Source: Siansivirga zeaxanthinifaciens CC-SAMT-1
GTDB lineage: Bacteria; Bacteroidota; Bacteroidia; Flavobacteriales; Flavobacteriaceae
Assembly (NCBI RefSeq): GCF_000941055.1
Contig: NZ_CP007202.1
Coordinates: 368,001 to 432,000 of the forward strand
Direction of reading: 5' to 3'
DNA length: 64,000 nt
Shown here piece by piece: positions 28,826 to 37,548 of this stretch. The position numbers and the translations under genes were made by a program. Each line of letters opens with the position of its first letter. The first letter of the stretch is position 1. Under the pieces are notes generated by a model. It saw only the letters and a list, made by a program, of their open reading frames with translations, searched no databases and was not told where the DNA came from.

Positions 28826-29237
28826 CTGTTATTTTAGCTACATCATATTAAACATATTAATACTTTATTTAATTAATAAAAACGAAACATTTATAATAAA
28901 ACACATGTGTATAATAGCAAACAAAGTTTATATATAGCCTATTTGCCACTATTAAGTTTTTCAGGTAAATCAATCTTAAAACACAAAAAAATACATTAAT
29001 ATTAAAATTATACCGATTATTTAAATATTACATCGAATATTGTATTAAATAACTCGTTTTTTAATTTTTGGTTTTTTTTAACATAAACCATTTATTTTTG
29101 TAAAGCTAATAACTAACAATATATTGCCTAAGTTTCATTTACGCAATTTAACCTCTTCCCATAAATCTTTTTTGTGATTGTTATTTGAAACAAATAACAA
29201 TAAATGTATTAAAGTGCTACCCCAAAAATGATTGCAT
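28826..29237. other. Spacer between the two LytTR genes
   Basis: About 410 bases with no supported gene. The end of it carries an inverted repeat with 11-base arms (29177-29201) directly before the second LytTR gene, listed separately. Confidence 0.5.
29177..29201. promoter_or_regulatory. Perfect inverted repeat just upstream of second LytTR gene
   Basis: ATTGTTATTTG at 29177-29187 and CAAATAACAAT at 29191-29201 are exact reverse complements around AAA. It ends 36 bases before the ATG at 29238, so it could be an operator or a 5' RNA hairpin. Confidence 0.5.
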
Positions 29238-29588
29238 ATGAATAATAGTGTATTTAGCGTTCCAAAGTATATTGCAGTTAATTCGCAAAAAAAAATAAAA
29301 GTACTCGAAGTAAACAAGATTATTTACCTAAAATCTTCTGGCAGGTATACCATACTGCATCTAGAAAAAGAGGAATCTATTATCGTTTGTAAGAATCTTG
29401 GTCACTACGAAAAACTTTTTCAAGATTTAGACTTTCTAAGAATTCATAACAGTTTTATAGTTAACGTTGCATACTTATCAAGCATAATTAAAGACACAGG
29501 CAGACAGTATTGTGTTTTAAAAGAAAACCTTATTGTACCTATTTCTAACAGGAAACTTTTTGATGTTAAAAGCTTTCTTAATTATTAG
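29238..29588 (+). CDS. Stand-alone LytTR DNA-binding protein 2
   Basis: Paralogue of the gene at 28475, again 116 residues when started at the ATG at 29238 (MNNSVFSVPKYIAVNS). The frame is open six bases further to a TTG at 29232, but the ATG gives the same length as the paralogue. The LytTR core is FLRIHNSFIVNVAYLSSI and the C-terminus VPISNRKLF. The two proteins differ mainly at surface-like positions and share well over half of their residues by eye. No receiver domain. The next gene starts 42 bases downstream, so co-transcription is likely. Confidence 0.88.
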   Translation: MNNSVFSVPKYIAVNSQKKIKVLEVNKIIYLKSSGRYTILHLEKEESIIVCKNLGHYEKLFQDLDFLRIHNSFIVNVAYLSSIIKDTGRQYCVLKENLIVPISNRKLFDVKSFLNY

Positions 29589-29630
29589 TGAATTGTAATT
29601 CCTTGTAAAAACCAAATAAAAGTTTAACGA

Positions 29631-30407
29631 ATGAAAACAGTAAAACAAGAATTAGAATTTAATTTTAAAAAATTAAATTTAATTTTTTTAGAAACTGCGG
29701 TTTTAAAAATATATGCTATTGGATATTCTGGTTCAGACATACAAAGATTTTTAGATATAGACGAAGCTACTTATAAGATTATTATAAACAATCTGAAAAT
29801 TAAATACAAAACCAATGACTTATATGAAATGATATATTTGTCTTTAAAACAAGGATCTTTACAGCGATATGATTTAGTTAAAGAAGAGGTAAAAAAAACG
29901 GCTTTAAAGTATTCCGGAATTTTAATTGAAGGTTTAAATTCAGGTGATAATGATATAAAAAGTCAAATTTTTAATGACTATTTGAATGAAATATATCAGT
30001 TATTTTCAGAAAATACAACTCAAGACAATCTAAGTTCGCTATGCATAGAAGATACTGTTTTTTTTAAATACAAAATAATTATCTTTTTGAAGCAGCGAAA
30101 GACAAATACAAGTGAATTTAATCATTCTCTAAAAATTATAGAAGAGGAACTTATCACAAAATTAGGAGTTAATAACACTTTTAATGCTTTACGTCGCGTA
30201 TTCGAATTAAACCTTATTGAGAAGCCTTTAATTCTTAAAAACTATAAATCACTCAACAAAAACCTTCAAGAAATCGCATCTCAAAAGATAATATCTAATT
30301 TTTTCTCAGATAACTCTTCCGACAAGAAAAAACAATTAATTATATATTTTGACCTTATAAATTACTATAACAAGTTAGAAGACTCATTTTTATTTTGTTC
30401 ATATTAA
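29631..30407 (+). CDS. Unknown protein with LuxR-like HTH at N-terminus
   Basis: A 258-residue protein, no signal peptide or membrane segment. Residues about 17-75 read like a diverged LuxR/GerE helix-turn-helix: FLETAVLKIYAIGYSGSDIQ then DIDEATYKIIINNLKIKYKT and EMIYLSLKQGSL, which follows the pattern of the family without its strict consensus. A second such stretch lies near residues 165-205 (SLKIIEEELITKLGVNNTFN, then ALRRVFELNLIEK). The middle is helical. It follows the LytTR pair by 42 bases. I cannot name a family; a DNA-binding partner or regulator is a guess from context. Confidence 0.6.
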   Translation: MKTVKQELEFNFKKLNLIFLETAVLKIYAIGYSGSDIQRFLDIDEATYKIIINNLKIKYKTNDLYEMIYLSLKQGSLQRYDLVKEEVKKTALKYSGILIEGLNSGDNDIKSQIFNDYLNEIYQLFSENTTQDNLSSLCIEDTVFFKYKIIIFLKQRKTNTSEFNHSLKIIEEELITKLGVNNTFNALRRVFELNLIEKPLILKNYKSLNKNLQEIASQKIISNFFSDNSSDKKKQLIIYFDLINYYNKLEDSFLFCSY

Positions 30408-30528
30408 TATGTTATTAATCAATTTGAAACATAATATTTAGCATATTTTTCAATATTAATGCTGATTGCACTTAAATATTATTTATACTATTTCTAATGT
30501 ATTTTTTTATTCTAAAACAAAACTTGTA

Positions 30529-31208
30529 TTAAAACACAATATCGCTTAAGGTATATTGGGAATAAAAAAAAGTATCATTTTTAGATTGAATACTTATAGC
30601 AACAATAGTTCTCGAACTGTTTTCGTTCAGGCTTTCAACCTTAATAGAAATTTGTAATCAATTTTAGCAAACTGAATTATTGATGTTTGATGATGTGCCG
30701 TAGGACAAACTATTAAAGGTATGAGTAAATTTAAAATTGCATCTATCAACTGTTAATGTGTAAAAAACTGTGACCATTTGCATCATTTACTAAAAATATG
30801 TAAATTATTTCGAATGTATTTTGTATTCCTGGTATAATAATTAATACTACACTTACTGGATTACTTAAAACAAAAATCCCATTATTGATAATAGAAGCCG
30901 TTAAATTCACACCAATGACTATAATATTTTCTTTAGAAACAAAGCATCAAGAACTTAATATATTTTTATAGGTAATCATTTATATTACTAAATATTAATT
31001 GGCATAAAATTGATATCGAAATTTGGTTACTTTTAGTGTTTTGTAAGTCGAACCATCTCCCCCCCCCAAAATATAAAACATCAGTTTTTTTAGCATCAAT
31101 ATTTGTAGAATTTGTGTTAAAAACAAATATCCCACCTGGTACATTAGAATTGAAATAAGTTTTACGGCTAAAATCAGTTATTATCCAACTTGAATTAGGT
31201 TTCAATTC
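30529..31208 (-). pseudogene. Decayed gene remnant with nine-G tract
   Basis: Minus-strand coding-like pieces follow one another in different frames. From 31208: LKPNSSWIITDFSRKTYFNS, then NVPGGIFVFNTNSTNIDAKK and TDVLYFGGG. The G9 tract (C9 on plus, 31059-31067) follows, after which a different frame continues GDGSTYKTLKVTKFRYQFYAN. Further down are VSKENIIVIGVNLTASIINN and, ending at TAA 30529, ISIKVESLNENSSRTIVAIS and YSQYTLSDIVF. The upstream end begins right after a stop and lacks a start. The family was not identified. The coding look of the pieces is my judgement and may be wrong for some of them. Confidence 0.4.
31059..31067. repeat. C9/G9 homopolymer in an AT-rich region
   Basis: Nine consecutive C on the plus strand, exceptional at this local base composition. 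It lies inside the remnant at 30529-31208, where a one- or two-base length change would switch reading frame. Confidence 0.95.
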
Positions 31209-31430
31209 TTATAAAAAAATATTAAAAATACTAGCTCATTTTTATCATAGATTTTTGAATAATAAAAATGCAATAAGACAAAATAAATAATTAAAATCCA
31301 ATTAAACCAAATATTCAGCGATTATTACAATTAAGTAACATCTAATAAAAATATAATTTTTTAATCTATAAACCTTTCTAATTTTGTTAAATACCTATAG
31401 GTAAGTTTTACTAGGATATGATTAGGGCAA

Positions 31431-31462
31431 GGCAAAATGCATAAGTGTTTTGCCTTTTTTTT
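31431..31462 (+). terminator. Rho-independent terminator without an obvious upstream gene
   Basis: GGCAAAA (31431-31437) pairs with TTTTGCC (31448-31454), followed by eight T. The preceding 200 bases on the plus strand contain no gene, so it may end a small RNA. Confidence 0.75.
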
Positions 31463-31483
31463 CAACAAGACTTAATATTTATT

Positions 31484-31567
31484 ATGTTAAAAATTGTATC
31501 ATTAGTTATTATAATAATAGTTGGAATCTTTGCTTACGACTGTATTATGGGCAACAAATTAGAGTAA
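31484..31567 (+). CDS. Tiny single-span membrane peptide
   Basis: A 27-residue frame starting at ATG 31484: MLKIVSLVIIIIVGIFAYDC then IMGNKLE. One hydrophobic helix with a charged end, a form common among small bacterial membrane peptides. It lies 21 bases after the terminator at 31462. No family is recognised and AT-rich chance frames are a concern. Confidence 0.35.
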   Translation: MLKIVSLVIIIIVGIFAYDCIMGNKLE

Positions 31568-31990
31568 CAACCTTCATAATTTTACAACATAGGATTAATG
31601 AAAGCCTTAGTAATTGTTAATTAAATTAAATAAACTAAATTCTTTGGTTTTCACATTCATATTAATACTAAACTTTAAACTTTAAGAGATTAAATTCTAA
31701 TTTCAACATATTTACATTTTTTGAAAGCAGCTATAATTTAAACTATTAGGTATATATTTATAGTTGAAAGTTTTCCTATTTCAAGTAAAAATTACTTAGA
31801 TAATTTTAAGTCCAATCAAAAACAAGGGTATAGTTGATAAAAAGAGATAAATAAATATGTCAACTTATTACAATTGTTAATCTTCCCAAAAGCTTAAAAC
31901 GATAAATTATATTTCTGAAGAATACTGTTAAAAAAGATATTTTAAAAACAAAAAAGCCTCTCAAAATAATGAGAAACTTTTCCTTTACAG
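31568..31990. other. Intergenic region before tRNA-Leu
   Basis: AT-rich, no supported gene or strong hairpin. Nothing further seen. Confidence 0.5.
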
Positions 31991-32072
31991 TGCGGGCGGG
32001 GAGACTCGAACTCCCACACCTCGCGGCACTAGATCCTAAGTCTAGCGTGTCTACCAATTCCACCACGCCCGC
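31991..32072 (-). tRNA. tRNA-Leu (anticodon TAG)
   Basis: The minus strand reads GCGGGCG at the 5' acceptor side and CGCCCGC at the 3' side with discriminator A. The anticodon arm is CTAGA, loop CTTAGGA, TCTAG, giving anticodon TAG. A long variable arm (type II) and the T-loop GTTCGAGTC are present. 82 bases; CCA is not encoded. Confidence 0.95.
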
Positions 32073-32145
32073 TAAAGATGTGCAAATATAAACAAGATTT
32101 TTAAATTGCAAACCCTCAACCCTTAAAAAAACATTCTTTTTTTTA

Positions 32146-32153
32146 TACTTTTG
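32146..32153 (+). promoter_or_regulatory. Bacteroidota -7 element (TAnnTTTG) before M20 dipeptidase
   Basis: TACTTTTG matches the TAnnTTTG -7 consensus and lies 22 bases before the ATG. No clear TTG was found at the -33 position. Confidence 0.45.
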
Positions 32154-32174
32154 AAAGAATATTAAAAAAATACG

Positions 32175-33563
32175 ATGAGTAACATAAAAGAATACATAAA
32201 CAATAATAAAGAACGCTTTATTCAGGAACTTTTAGAATTACTTAAAATTCCATCAATTAGCGCCGATTCGGCATACAAAAACGATGTTTTAAACACAGCA
32301 CAAGCCGTTAAAACAAGTCTGGAACAAGCCGGTTGCGACACAGTTGAAATATGCGAAACACAGGGCTACCCCATTGTTTATGGTGAAAAAACCATAGATA
32401 AAAAACTACCCACTGTTTTAGTTTACGGCCATTACGATGTACAACCACCAGACCCAATAAACCTTTGGGATTCGCCTCCTTTTGAACCGGTTATAAAAAC
32501 AACCGACAAACATCCTGAAGGGGCTATTTTTGCTCGTGGTGCCTGCGACGATAAAGGACAAATGTATATGCACGTTAAAGCTTTCGAGTACATGATTAAT
32601 ACCAACCAATTACCATGTAACGTTAAATTCATGATAGAAGGCGAAGAAGAAGTTGGCAGTTCCAACCTTGCTATTTTCGTTAAAAATAATCAGGAAAAAC
32701 TTAAAAATGATGTTATCCTGATTTCCGATACCGGAATGATAGCTAACGATGTTCCATCAATTACTACCGGTTTGCGTGGCCTAAGTTATGTAGAATTAGA
32801 AGTAACAGGTCCTAATCGCGATTTACATTCAGGTTTATATGGTGGTGCGGTTGCCAACCCTATTAATATTCTGGCAAAAATGATTGCTTCACTTCACGAC
32901 GAAAACAATCATATAACCATTCCTGGATTTTATGATGAAGTTGAAGAGCTATCACCAGAAGAACGCGCCGAAATGGCCAAAGCACCTTTTAATTTAGAAG
33001 CTTACAAAAAAGCACTAAACATAAACGCCGTTTATGGCGAAACCGGATACACAACCAACGAACGAAATTCCATTCGCCCAACTCTCGATGTCAATGGTAT
33101 TTGGGGTGGTTATACCGGTGAAGGTGCCAAAACAGTTATTGCAAGTAAAGCATACGCTAAAATTTCGATGCGCTTAGTGCCAAATCAGGATTGGAAAAAT
33201 ATTACCGAACTTTTTACTAAACATTTTACTAACATAGCACCCCAAGGCGTAACTGTTAAAGTAACACCTCACCATGGTGGACAAGGTTATGTAACGCCCA
33301 TAGATAACATTGGGTATCAAGCAGCAAGTAAAGCCTACCAAGATACCTTTGGCAAAACCCCAATACCACAACGTGGCGGCGGCAGCATACCTATTGTATC
33401 CCTTTTCGAACAAGAACTAAAAAGCAAAACCATTTTAATGGGCTTTGGTTTAGACAGCGACGCCATACATTCACCAAACGAACATTTCGGCATATTTAAT
33501 TACTTAAAAGGCATCGAAACCATTCCGTTATTTTATAAATATTTTACCGAGCTTTCTAAATAA
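32175..33563 (+). CDS. M20 family dipeptidase
   Basis: Zinc-dependent dipeptidase of the M20 (CPG2/carnosinase-like) group, cytosolic. The 462-residue protein carries the metal-site motifs in order: VYGHYDVQPPDP near 90 (His and Asp), ARGACDDKGQMYMH near 120 (bridging Asp), EGEEEVGS near 155 (catalytic Glu), and DSDAIHSPNEHFGIF near the end (His). The middle part has the dimerisation lid domain (GPNRDLHSGLYGGAVANPIN). It is followed at 25 bases by a DMT permease gene, so the pair may be co-transcribed. Confidence 0.94.
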   Translation: MSNIKEYINNNKERFIQELLELLKIPSISADSAYKNDVLNTAQAVKTSLEQAGCDTVEICETQGYPIVYGEKTIDKKLPTVLVYGHYDVQPPDPINLWDSPPFEPVIKTTDKHPEGAIFARGACDDKGQMYMHVKAFEYMINTNQLPCNVKFMIEGEEEVGSSNLAIFVKNNQEKLKNDVILISDTGMIANDVPSITTGLRGLSYVELEVTGPNRDLHSGLYGGAVANPINILAKMIASLHDENNHITIPGFYDEVEELSPEERAEMAKAPFNLEAYKKALNINAVYGETGYTTNERNSIRPTLDVNGIWGGYTGEGAKTVIASKAYAKISMRLVPNQDWKNITELFTKHFTNIAPQGVTVKVTPHHGGQGYVTPIDNIGYQAASKAYQDTFGKTPIPQRGGGSIPIVSLFEQELKSKTILMGFGLDSDAIHSPNEHFGIFNYLKGIETIPLFYKYFTELSK

Positions 33564-33588
33564 ATTTTGGTGTTACTAAAACCATGAA

Positions 33589-34455
33589 ATGAAAAACCAA
33601 TACACCAAAAATTTAATATTTCTTTTAATTGCCACTCTTTTTGGTAGCACATCTGGACCCTTAGGTAAGTTTATAGATTTAGATCCTCCACTCATAATAT
33701 GGTGCCGTTGCATAATAGGTGGGTTATTCTTATATATTTTTTGCTATGTTAAAAAAGTAAATTTGAAAATTTCATCTAAGAAAGACTTTCTAACAATAAC
33801 AATAAGCGCTTTATTTTTTGGCGCCCATTGGATAACCTATTTCTATGCACTAAAGCTCTCTAACGTAGCTATTGGCATGCTGTCGTTATTTACCTACCCT
33901 ATGTTAACGGCTTTAATTGAACCGCTATTTATTAAGGTTAAATTCGACCCGATGTATATTTTTTTAAGTATTATGGTTTTAATAGGACTTTATATTTTAG
34001 CACCAGAATTTAGTTTAGAAAGTTCTTCCTTTAGTGCCATTATATTTGGTGTTATATCGGCTTTACTCTATGCGTTGCGAAATATCATTTCCAAAAAATT
34101 AATAAGTCGATATTCTGGAATGAGTATTATGATGCATCAACTTATTATTTTAAGTCTCGTATTATTACCTGCTCCTTTTTTATTTGATGTTTCAAATATT
34201 TCAACAGAATTCCCTTACATCATAGCGCTTGCATTACTAACAACCGCCATTGGGCATACCATGATTGTAAGTAGTTTTAAACATTTCTCGGTAAGTACTG
34301 CAAGTATTATAAGTAGCACTCAGCCAATTTTTGGAATTCTAATTGCCATTGTTTTCCTTAATGAAATACCTAACCTAAATACCTTTATTGGCGGATCTTT
34401 AATTTTGGCTACGGTAGTAATTGAGAGCTACAGGTCTAGACAAAAAACTAATTAG
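33589..34455 (+). CDS. EamA/DMT family permease
   Basis: A 288-residue inner-membrane protein with about ten hydrophobic helices in two EamA repeats, as in drug/metabolite transporters. The first repeat contains STSGPLGKFIDLDPPLIIWC and ALKLSNVAIGMLSLFTYPML; the second has KHFSVSTASIISSTQPIFGI then LNEIPNLNTFIGGSLILA. The substrate cannot be predicted. 25 bases after the M20 dipeptidase. Confidence 0.92.
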   Translation: MKNQYTKNLIFLLIATLFGSTSGPLGKFIDLDPPLIIWCRCIIGGLFLYIFCYVKKVNLKISSKKDFLTITISALFFGAHWITYFYALKLSNVAIGMLSLFTYPMLTALIEPLFIKVKFDPMYIFLSIMVLIGLYILAPEFSLESSSFSAIIFGVISALLYALRNIISKKLISRYSGMSIMMHQLIILSLVLLPAPFLFDVSNISTEFPYIIALALLTTAIGHTMIVSSFKHFSVSTASIISSTQPIFGILIAIVFLNEIPNLNTFIGGSLILATVVIESYRSRQKTN

Positions 34456-34530
34456 CTTTTTTGGGATTTTATGTAACAAATAACACGCTTTAACGTTCTA
34501 AGAGTCAATCATCAATCAAAATCAATTATT

Positions 34531-35631
34531 ATGTTAAAGCAATTCTTCATAATTTGCTCGGGTGCAGACACCGATATTTTAGAACAATGTTCAAAAGGTG
34601 AACAAAATAAATATACTGGGGTTGGCGCCACCGTTTTTTTTACTGCCCTCATGGCGTTTATAGCTGCCAGCTATGCACTCTTTACCGTTTTCGATAATCT
34701 CTATACTTCTATTTTTTTCGGAGTTATATGGGGTTTACTCATTTTTAATTTAGACCGATATATTGTTTCAACCATTAAAAAAACCGGGAGTTTTTTAGAT
34801 GAATTTTTACAAGCCTCGCCACGAATTATTCTTGCGGTAATTATTGCCATAGTTATTTCGAAGCCTTTAGAACTAAAAATTTTCGAAAAGGAAATAAACC
34901 AAGTGCTTCTTGAGCAAAAAAATGAATTAACACTCGCTAATAAAAATGACATTGCAGAACAATTTAATCCTAATATCGAGGCACTAGAAAACAATATAAA
35001 AGCCTTAGAAAATCAAATCGCAACAAAAGAGACAGAAGTGAATGCGCTTTATGATATTTATATAAATGAAGCCGAAGGAACTGCCGGCACCAAGCGAATT
35101 GGCAAAGGACCTGTTTACAGTGAAAAAAGAGAAAAACACGACGCCGCCCTAGCCGAATTGCAACAATTAAAAACCGATAACAAATCTAAAATAAGCTCCC
35201 TAGAATCTGATATCGCTAAACTTAAAGCTACCTACAACACACAAATTGACAAAACACAACCCATTATTGATAGTTTCGATGGCTTAATGGCGCGTATAAA
35301 TGCATTAGAAAAACTACCATGGCTACCTTCATTTTTTATTTTCTTATTGTTTTTAGCTATTGAAACATCGCCTATTATCGCTAAATTATTAGCACCTAAA
35401 AGTGCCTACGATTTTAAGTTAGAAGACCAAGAAACCGCTGTTAAAACAAACGTACTTCAAAATAAAAACCAAAGAGAGGCTTTATTAAAAACCGATTTTG
35501 CTATAAATGACCGAATTTACAAAGACCTTGAAAACGAAGACGAGCTGTATAATTATAAACGAAAAAAAGCAAAAACACTCATGCAGCTTCAGGCAGATGC
35601 CTTTCTAGAAAAACAAAGCAAAGTACTTTAG
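34531..35631 (+). CDS. DUF4407 domain-containing membrane protein
   Basis: A 366-residue protein with four membrane segments, two near residues 35-75, one near 95-110 and one near 265-290. The N-terminus (FIICSGADTDILEQCSKGEQ) matches DUF4407, as does the motif GLLIFNLDRYIVSTIKKTG. Between the membrane segments lies a long charged coiled coil (residues 120-240). The family is common in Bacteroidota and has no known function. Confidence 0.88.
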   Translation: MLKQFFIICSGADTDILEQCSKGEQNKYTGVGATVFFTALMAFIAASYALFTVFDNLYTSIFFGVIWGLLIFNLDRYIVSTIKKTGSFLDEFLQASPRIILAVIIAIVISKPLELKIFEKEINQVLLEQKNELTLANKNDIAEQFNPNIEALENNIKALENQIATKETEVNALYDIYINEAEGTAGTKRIGKGPVYSEKREKHDAALAELQQLKTDNKSKISSLESDIAKLKATYNTQIDKTQPIIDSFDGLMARINALEKLPWLPSFFIFLLFLAIETSPIIAKLLAPKSAYDFKLEDQETAVKTNVLQNKNQREALLKTDFAINDRIYKDLENEDELYNYKRKKAKTLMQLQADAFLEKQSKVL

Positions 35632-35718
35632 GCTTTCGTAGCAACTGTGTAAATAAGTTTTTATTTTTAAGAGCATTCTTTGTACTTTCATAGACTTAAA
35701 ACTTAAAATCGCTTTTTA

Positions 35719-36150
35719 ATGAAAAAAATACTTGTGTTTCTTTGTTTTCTGTTTGCCATTAATAATTTTGCCCAAACCAATAACGAAAAAGATATTAAAG
35801 AAATTAAATCGTTATTAAAGTCGCAACGACTGGCTTGGTCTAAAAACAATATTGATGAGTTTATGGAAGGCTACTGGAAAAACGATTCGCTAAAATTTTA
35901 TGGTAGCAACGGCATTACTTATGGTTGGGAAAACACATTAAATCGTTATAAGAAAGCGTATCCAACAAAAGACCACACAGGAAAATTAAACTTTAAACTA
36001 AATGCCATTTCTAAAATAAATGATGACGCTTATTACGTTATGGGCGAATTTCATTTAAAAAGAGACATTGGCAATGCTACAGGTATTTTTATGATAATTC
36101 TAAAACGTATTGATGGCGAATGGAAAATTATTGCCGACACTATCCCGTAA
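35719..36150 (+). CDS. NTF2-like (SnoaL/DUF4440) secreted protein, stop codon at IS boundary
   Basis: A 143-residue protein with a signal peptide (MKKILVFLCFLFAINNFAQ) and an NTF2-like fold typical of the DUF4440/SnoaL group: KSLLKSQRLAWSKNNIDEFM, EGYWKNDSLKFYGSNGITYG, GEFHLKRD, then GEWKIIADTIP. The stop codon TAA at 36148-36150 takes its last two bases from the left end of the IS256-family element, so the native last residues may have been replaced. The fold is intact, so the protein may still be functional. Function unknown. Confidence 0.85.
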   Translation: MKKILVFLCFLFAINNFAQTNNEKDIKEIKSLLKSQRLAWSKNNIDEFMEGYWKNDSLKFYGSNGITYGWENTLNRYKKAYPTKDHTGKLNFKLNAISKINDDAYYVMGEFHLKRDIGNATGIFMIILKRIDGEWKIIADTIP

Positions 36151-36171
36151 AGTGTGTAAGTTAAAAATCGA

Positions 36172-36204
36172 GGGTTTAACTTTTTTAAAGTTGAACCCTT
36201 TTTT
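36172..36204 (+). terminator. Hairpin at the left end of the IS, overlapping the transposase stop
   Basis: GGGTTTAACTTT (36172-36183) pairs with AAAGTTGAACCC (36187-36198) except one mismatch, followed by six T. It would stop host transcription from entering the element. Confidence 0.65.
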
Positions 36205-37408
36205 CAAATATAGTTAAAAACTGGTTTAAAATAATGCCCCAGTTCCTAATAGGCATCGACCATTTTTTGGTAGCCTCTCTAAGGGCTAAAAAAGTGGACT
36301 TCATAACAGCTTCATCTGTTGGGAATGAGAGCTTGTTTTTAGTGTATTTTCTGATTTTTCCATTAAGGTTTTCAATAAGGTTCGTAGTGTAAATGATTTT
36401 TCTAATTTCTAAAGGAAATTCATAGAAAGCGGTAAGTTCTTCCCAGTTATCTCTCCAGCTTTTAATAGCGTAAGAGTACTTGTGTTCCCATTTCTGAGCA
36501 AAGTCTTCTAGGGCGGCTTTTGCTGCACTTTTGGTGGGTGCATCGTAGATGCTTTTCATGTCCTTTGTAAATTCTTTCTTGTCTTTCCAAACAACATACC
36601 GACAAGCATTACGAATCTGGTGTACCACGCAGATTTGGGTTTTAGATTCAGGAAAAACGTTTTTAATGGTGTCGGTAAAACCGTTAAGATTATCTGTGGC
36701 CGTGATAAGCAAATCCTGAACGCCTCTGGCTTTCATATCGGTTAGTACACTCATCCAAAAGGCTGCCGATTCATTCTTCCCCAACCAAAGCCCTAAGACT
36801 TCCTTTTTACCATCTCTACGCAGTCCTACGGCGATGTACATGGTTTTGTTAATGACTTTGGAGTTCTCCCGAACCTTAAATACGATGCCATCCATCCAAG
36901 TAATTAAATATACGGGCTCCAGAGGTCTGTTTTGCCAAGCAACAATATCATTGGTAACTTTATCTGTGATACGTGATATGGTAGATGTGGATACATCAAA
37001 ATCGTAAACTTCTCGGATTTGCTCTTCAATATCAGAATTACTCATACCCTTGGCATAAAGGCTGATAATGACGTTTTCTATGCCATCAACCATGTTAGTG
37101 CGTTTAGGAACCAGCATAGGGTTAAAAGAAGCGTCCCGGTCTCTGGGAACTTTAATATTAGTCTCTCCTAAAGCTGTTTTTATCTTTTTAGACCCATAGC
37201 CGTTACGGGTATTGCTATTATCGGATTGCTGATGCTTCTCATAGTCTAAATGAGCATCAAGTTCCCCTTCTAGCATCTTTTCAATACCTCGCTTTTGAAT
37301 GGATTTTAGAAAGGAGGTCAGTTCGTCTCCTGTTTTAAACTGTTTTAAAAAATCGTCGTTTAGAAAATCTTCTTTCTTCATAAGTGTGTAAATTTTAAAA
37401 TTAAACAA
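36185..37408 (-). CDS. IS256 family (mutator-type) transposase
   Basis: A 407-residue transposase of the mutator superfamily. Catalytic DDE region: [14 protein letters not shown] (first Asp, near 174), [20 protein letters not shown] (second Asp), then [17 protein letters not shown], and the closing [20 protein letters not shown] with the catalytic Glu. The N-terminus has the helical DNA-binding part with [20 protein letters not shown]. Intact length, so the element could be active. The other start is the ATG 27 bases in ([11 protein letters not shown]). Confidence 0.96.
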   Translation of the reverse strand: MFNFKIYTLMKKEDFLNDDFLKQFKTGDELTSFLKSIQKRGIEKMLEGELDAHLDYEKHQQSDNSNTRNGYGSKKIKTALGETNIKVPRDRDASFNPMLVPKRTNMVDGIENVIISLYAKGMSNSDIEEQIREVYDFDVSTSTISRITDKVTNDIVAWQNRPLEPVYLITWMDGIVFKVRENSKVINKTMYIAVGLRRDGKKEVLGLWLGKNESAAFWMSVLTDMKARGVQDLLITATDNLNGFTDTIKNVFPESKTQICVVHQIRNACRYVVWKDKKEFTKDMKSIYDAPTKSAAKAALEDFAQKWEHKYSYAIKSWRDNWEELTAFYEFPLEIRKIIYTTNLIENLNGKIRKYTKNKLSFPTDEAVMKSTFLALREATKKWSMPIRNWGIILNQFLTIFEKRVQL

Positions 37409-37442
37409 AAAAATATCGAGGGTTGCAACCCTCGATATTTTT
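37409..37442. repeat. 34-base perfect palindrome at the right end of the IS
   Basis: The 34 bases 37409-37442 are exactly self-complementary around GGGTTGCAACCC. Lies inside the right terminal inverted repeat, just upstream of the transposase start. Confidence 0.8.
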
Positions 37443-37510
37443 AACTTTACACACTTTGTGAGATACTACCTTATTGCCGATACTTCTGCTTAACAAACCT
37501 TATAAATTAA

Positions 37511-37540
37511 AAAAGGCTTATCGAAATTGATAAGCCTTTT
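37511..37540 (-). terminator. Terminator after the PhnA-like gene
   Basis: AAAAGGCTTATC (37511-37522) pairs with GATAAGCCTTTT (37529-37540), with A/T runs on both flanks. It starts 9 bases after the PhnA-like stop. Confidence 0.85.
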
Positions 37541-37548
37541 GTGTTTAG

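Larger units (their letters stand above)
36149..37457. mobile_element. IS256-family insertion sequence
   Basis: About 1309 bases. The left end AAAGTGTGTAAGTTAAAAAT and right end (complement) AAAGTGTGTAAAGTTAAAAA continue to CGAGGGTT on both sides, giving imperfect terminal inverted repeats of about 30 bases with small gaps. One transposase gene on the minus strand. No 8-9 base target duplication could be found at either side. Confidence 0.9.

Noticed and set aside
27133..32072. Integrative island attached at tRNA-Leu
   Set aside because: The stretch is gene-poor and AT-rich, but there is no integrase and I could not find a repeat of the tRNA 3' end in it.
31860..32111. Minus-strand open frame across tRNA-Leu
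   Set aside because: The peptide is the translation of the tRNA sequence itself, a common artefact.
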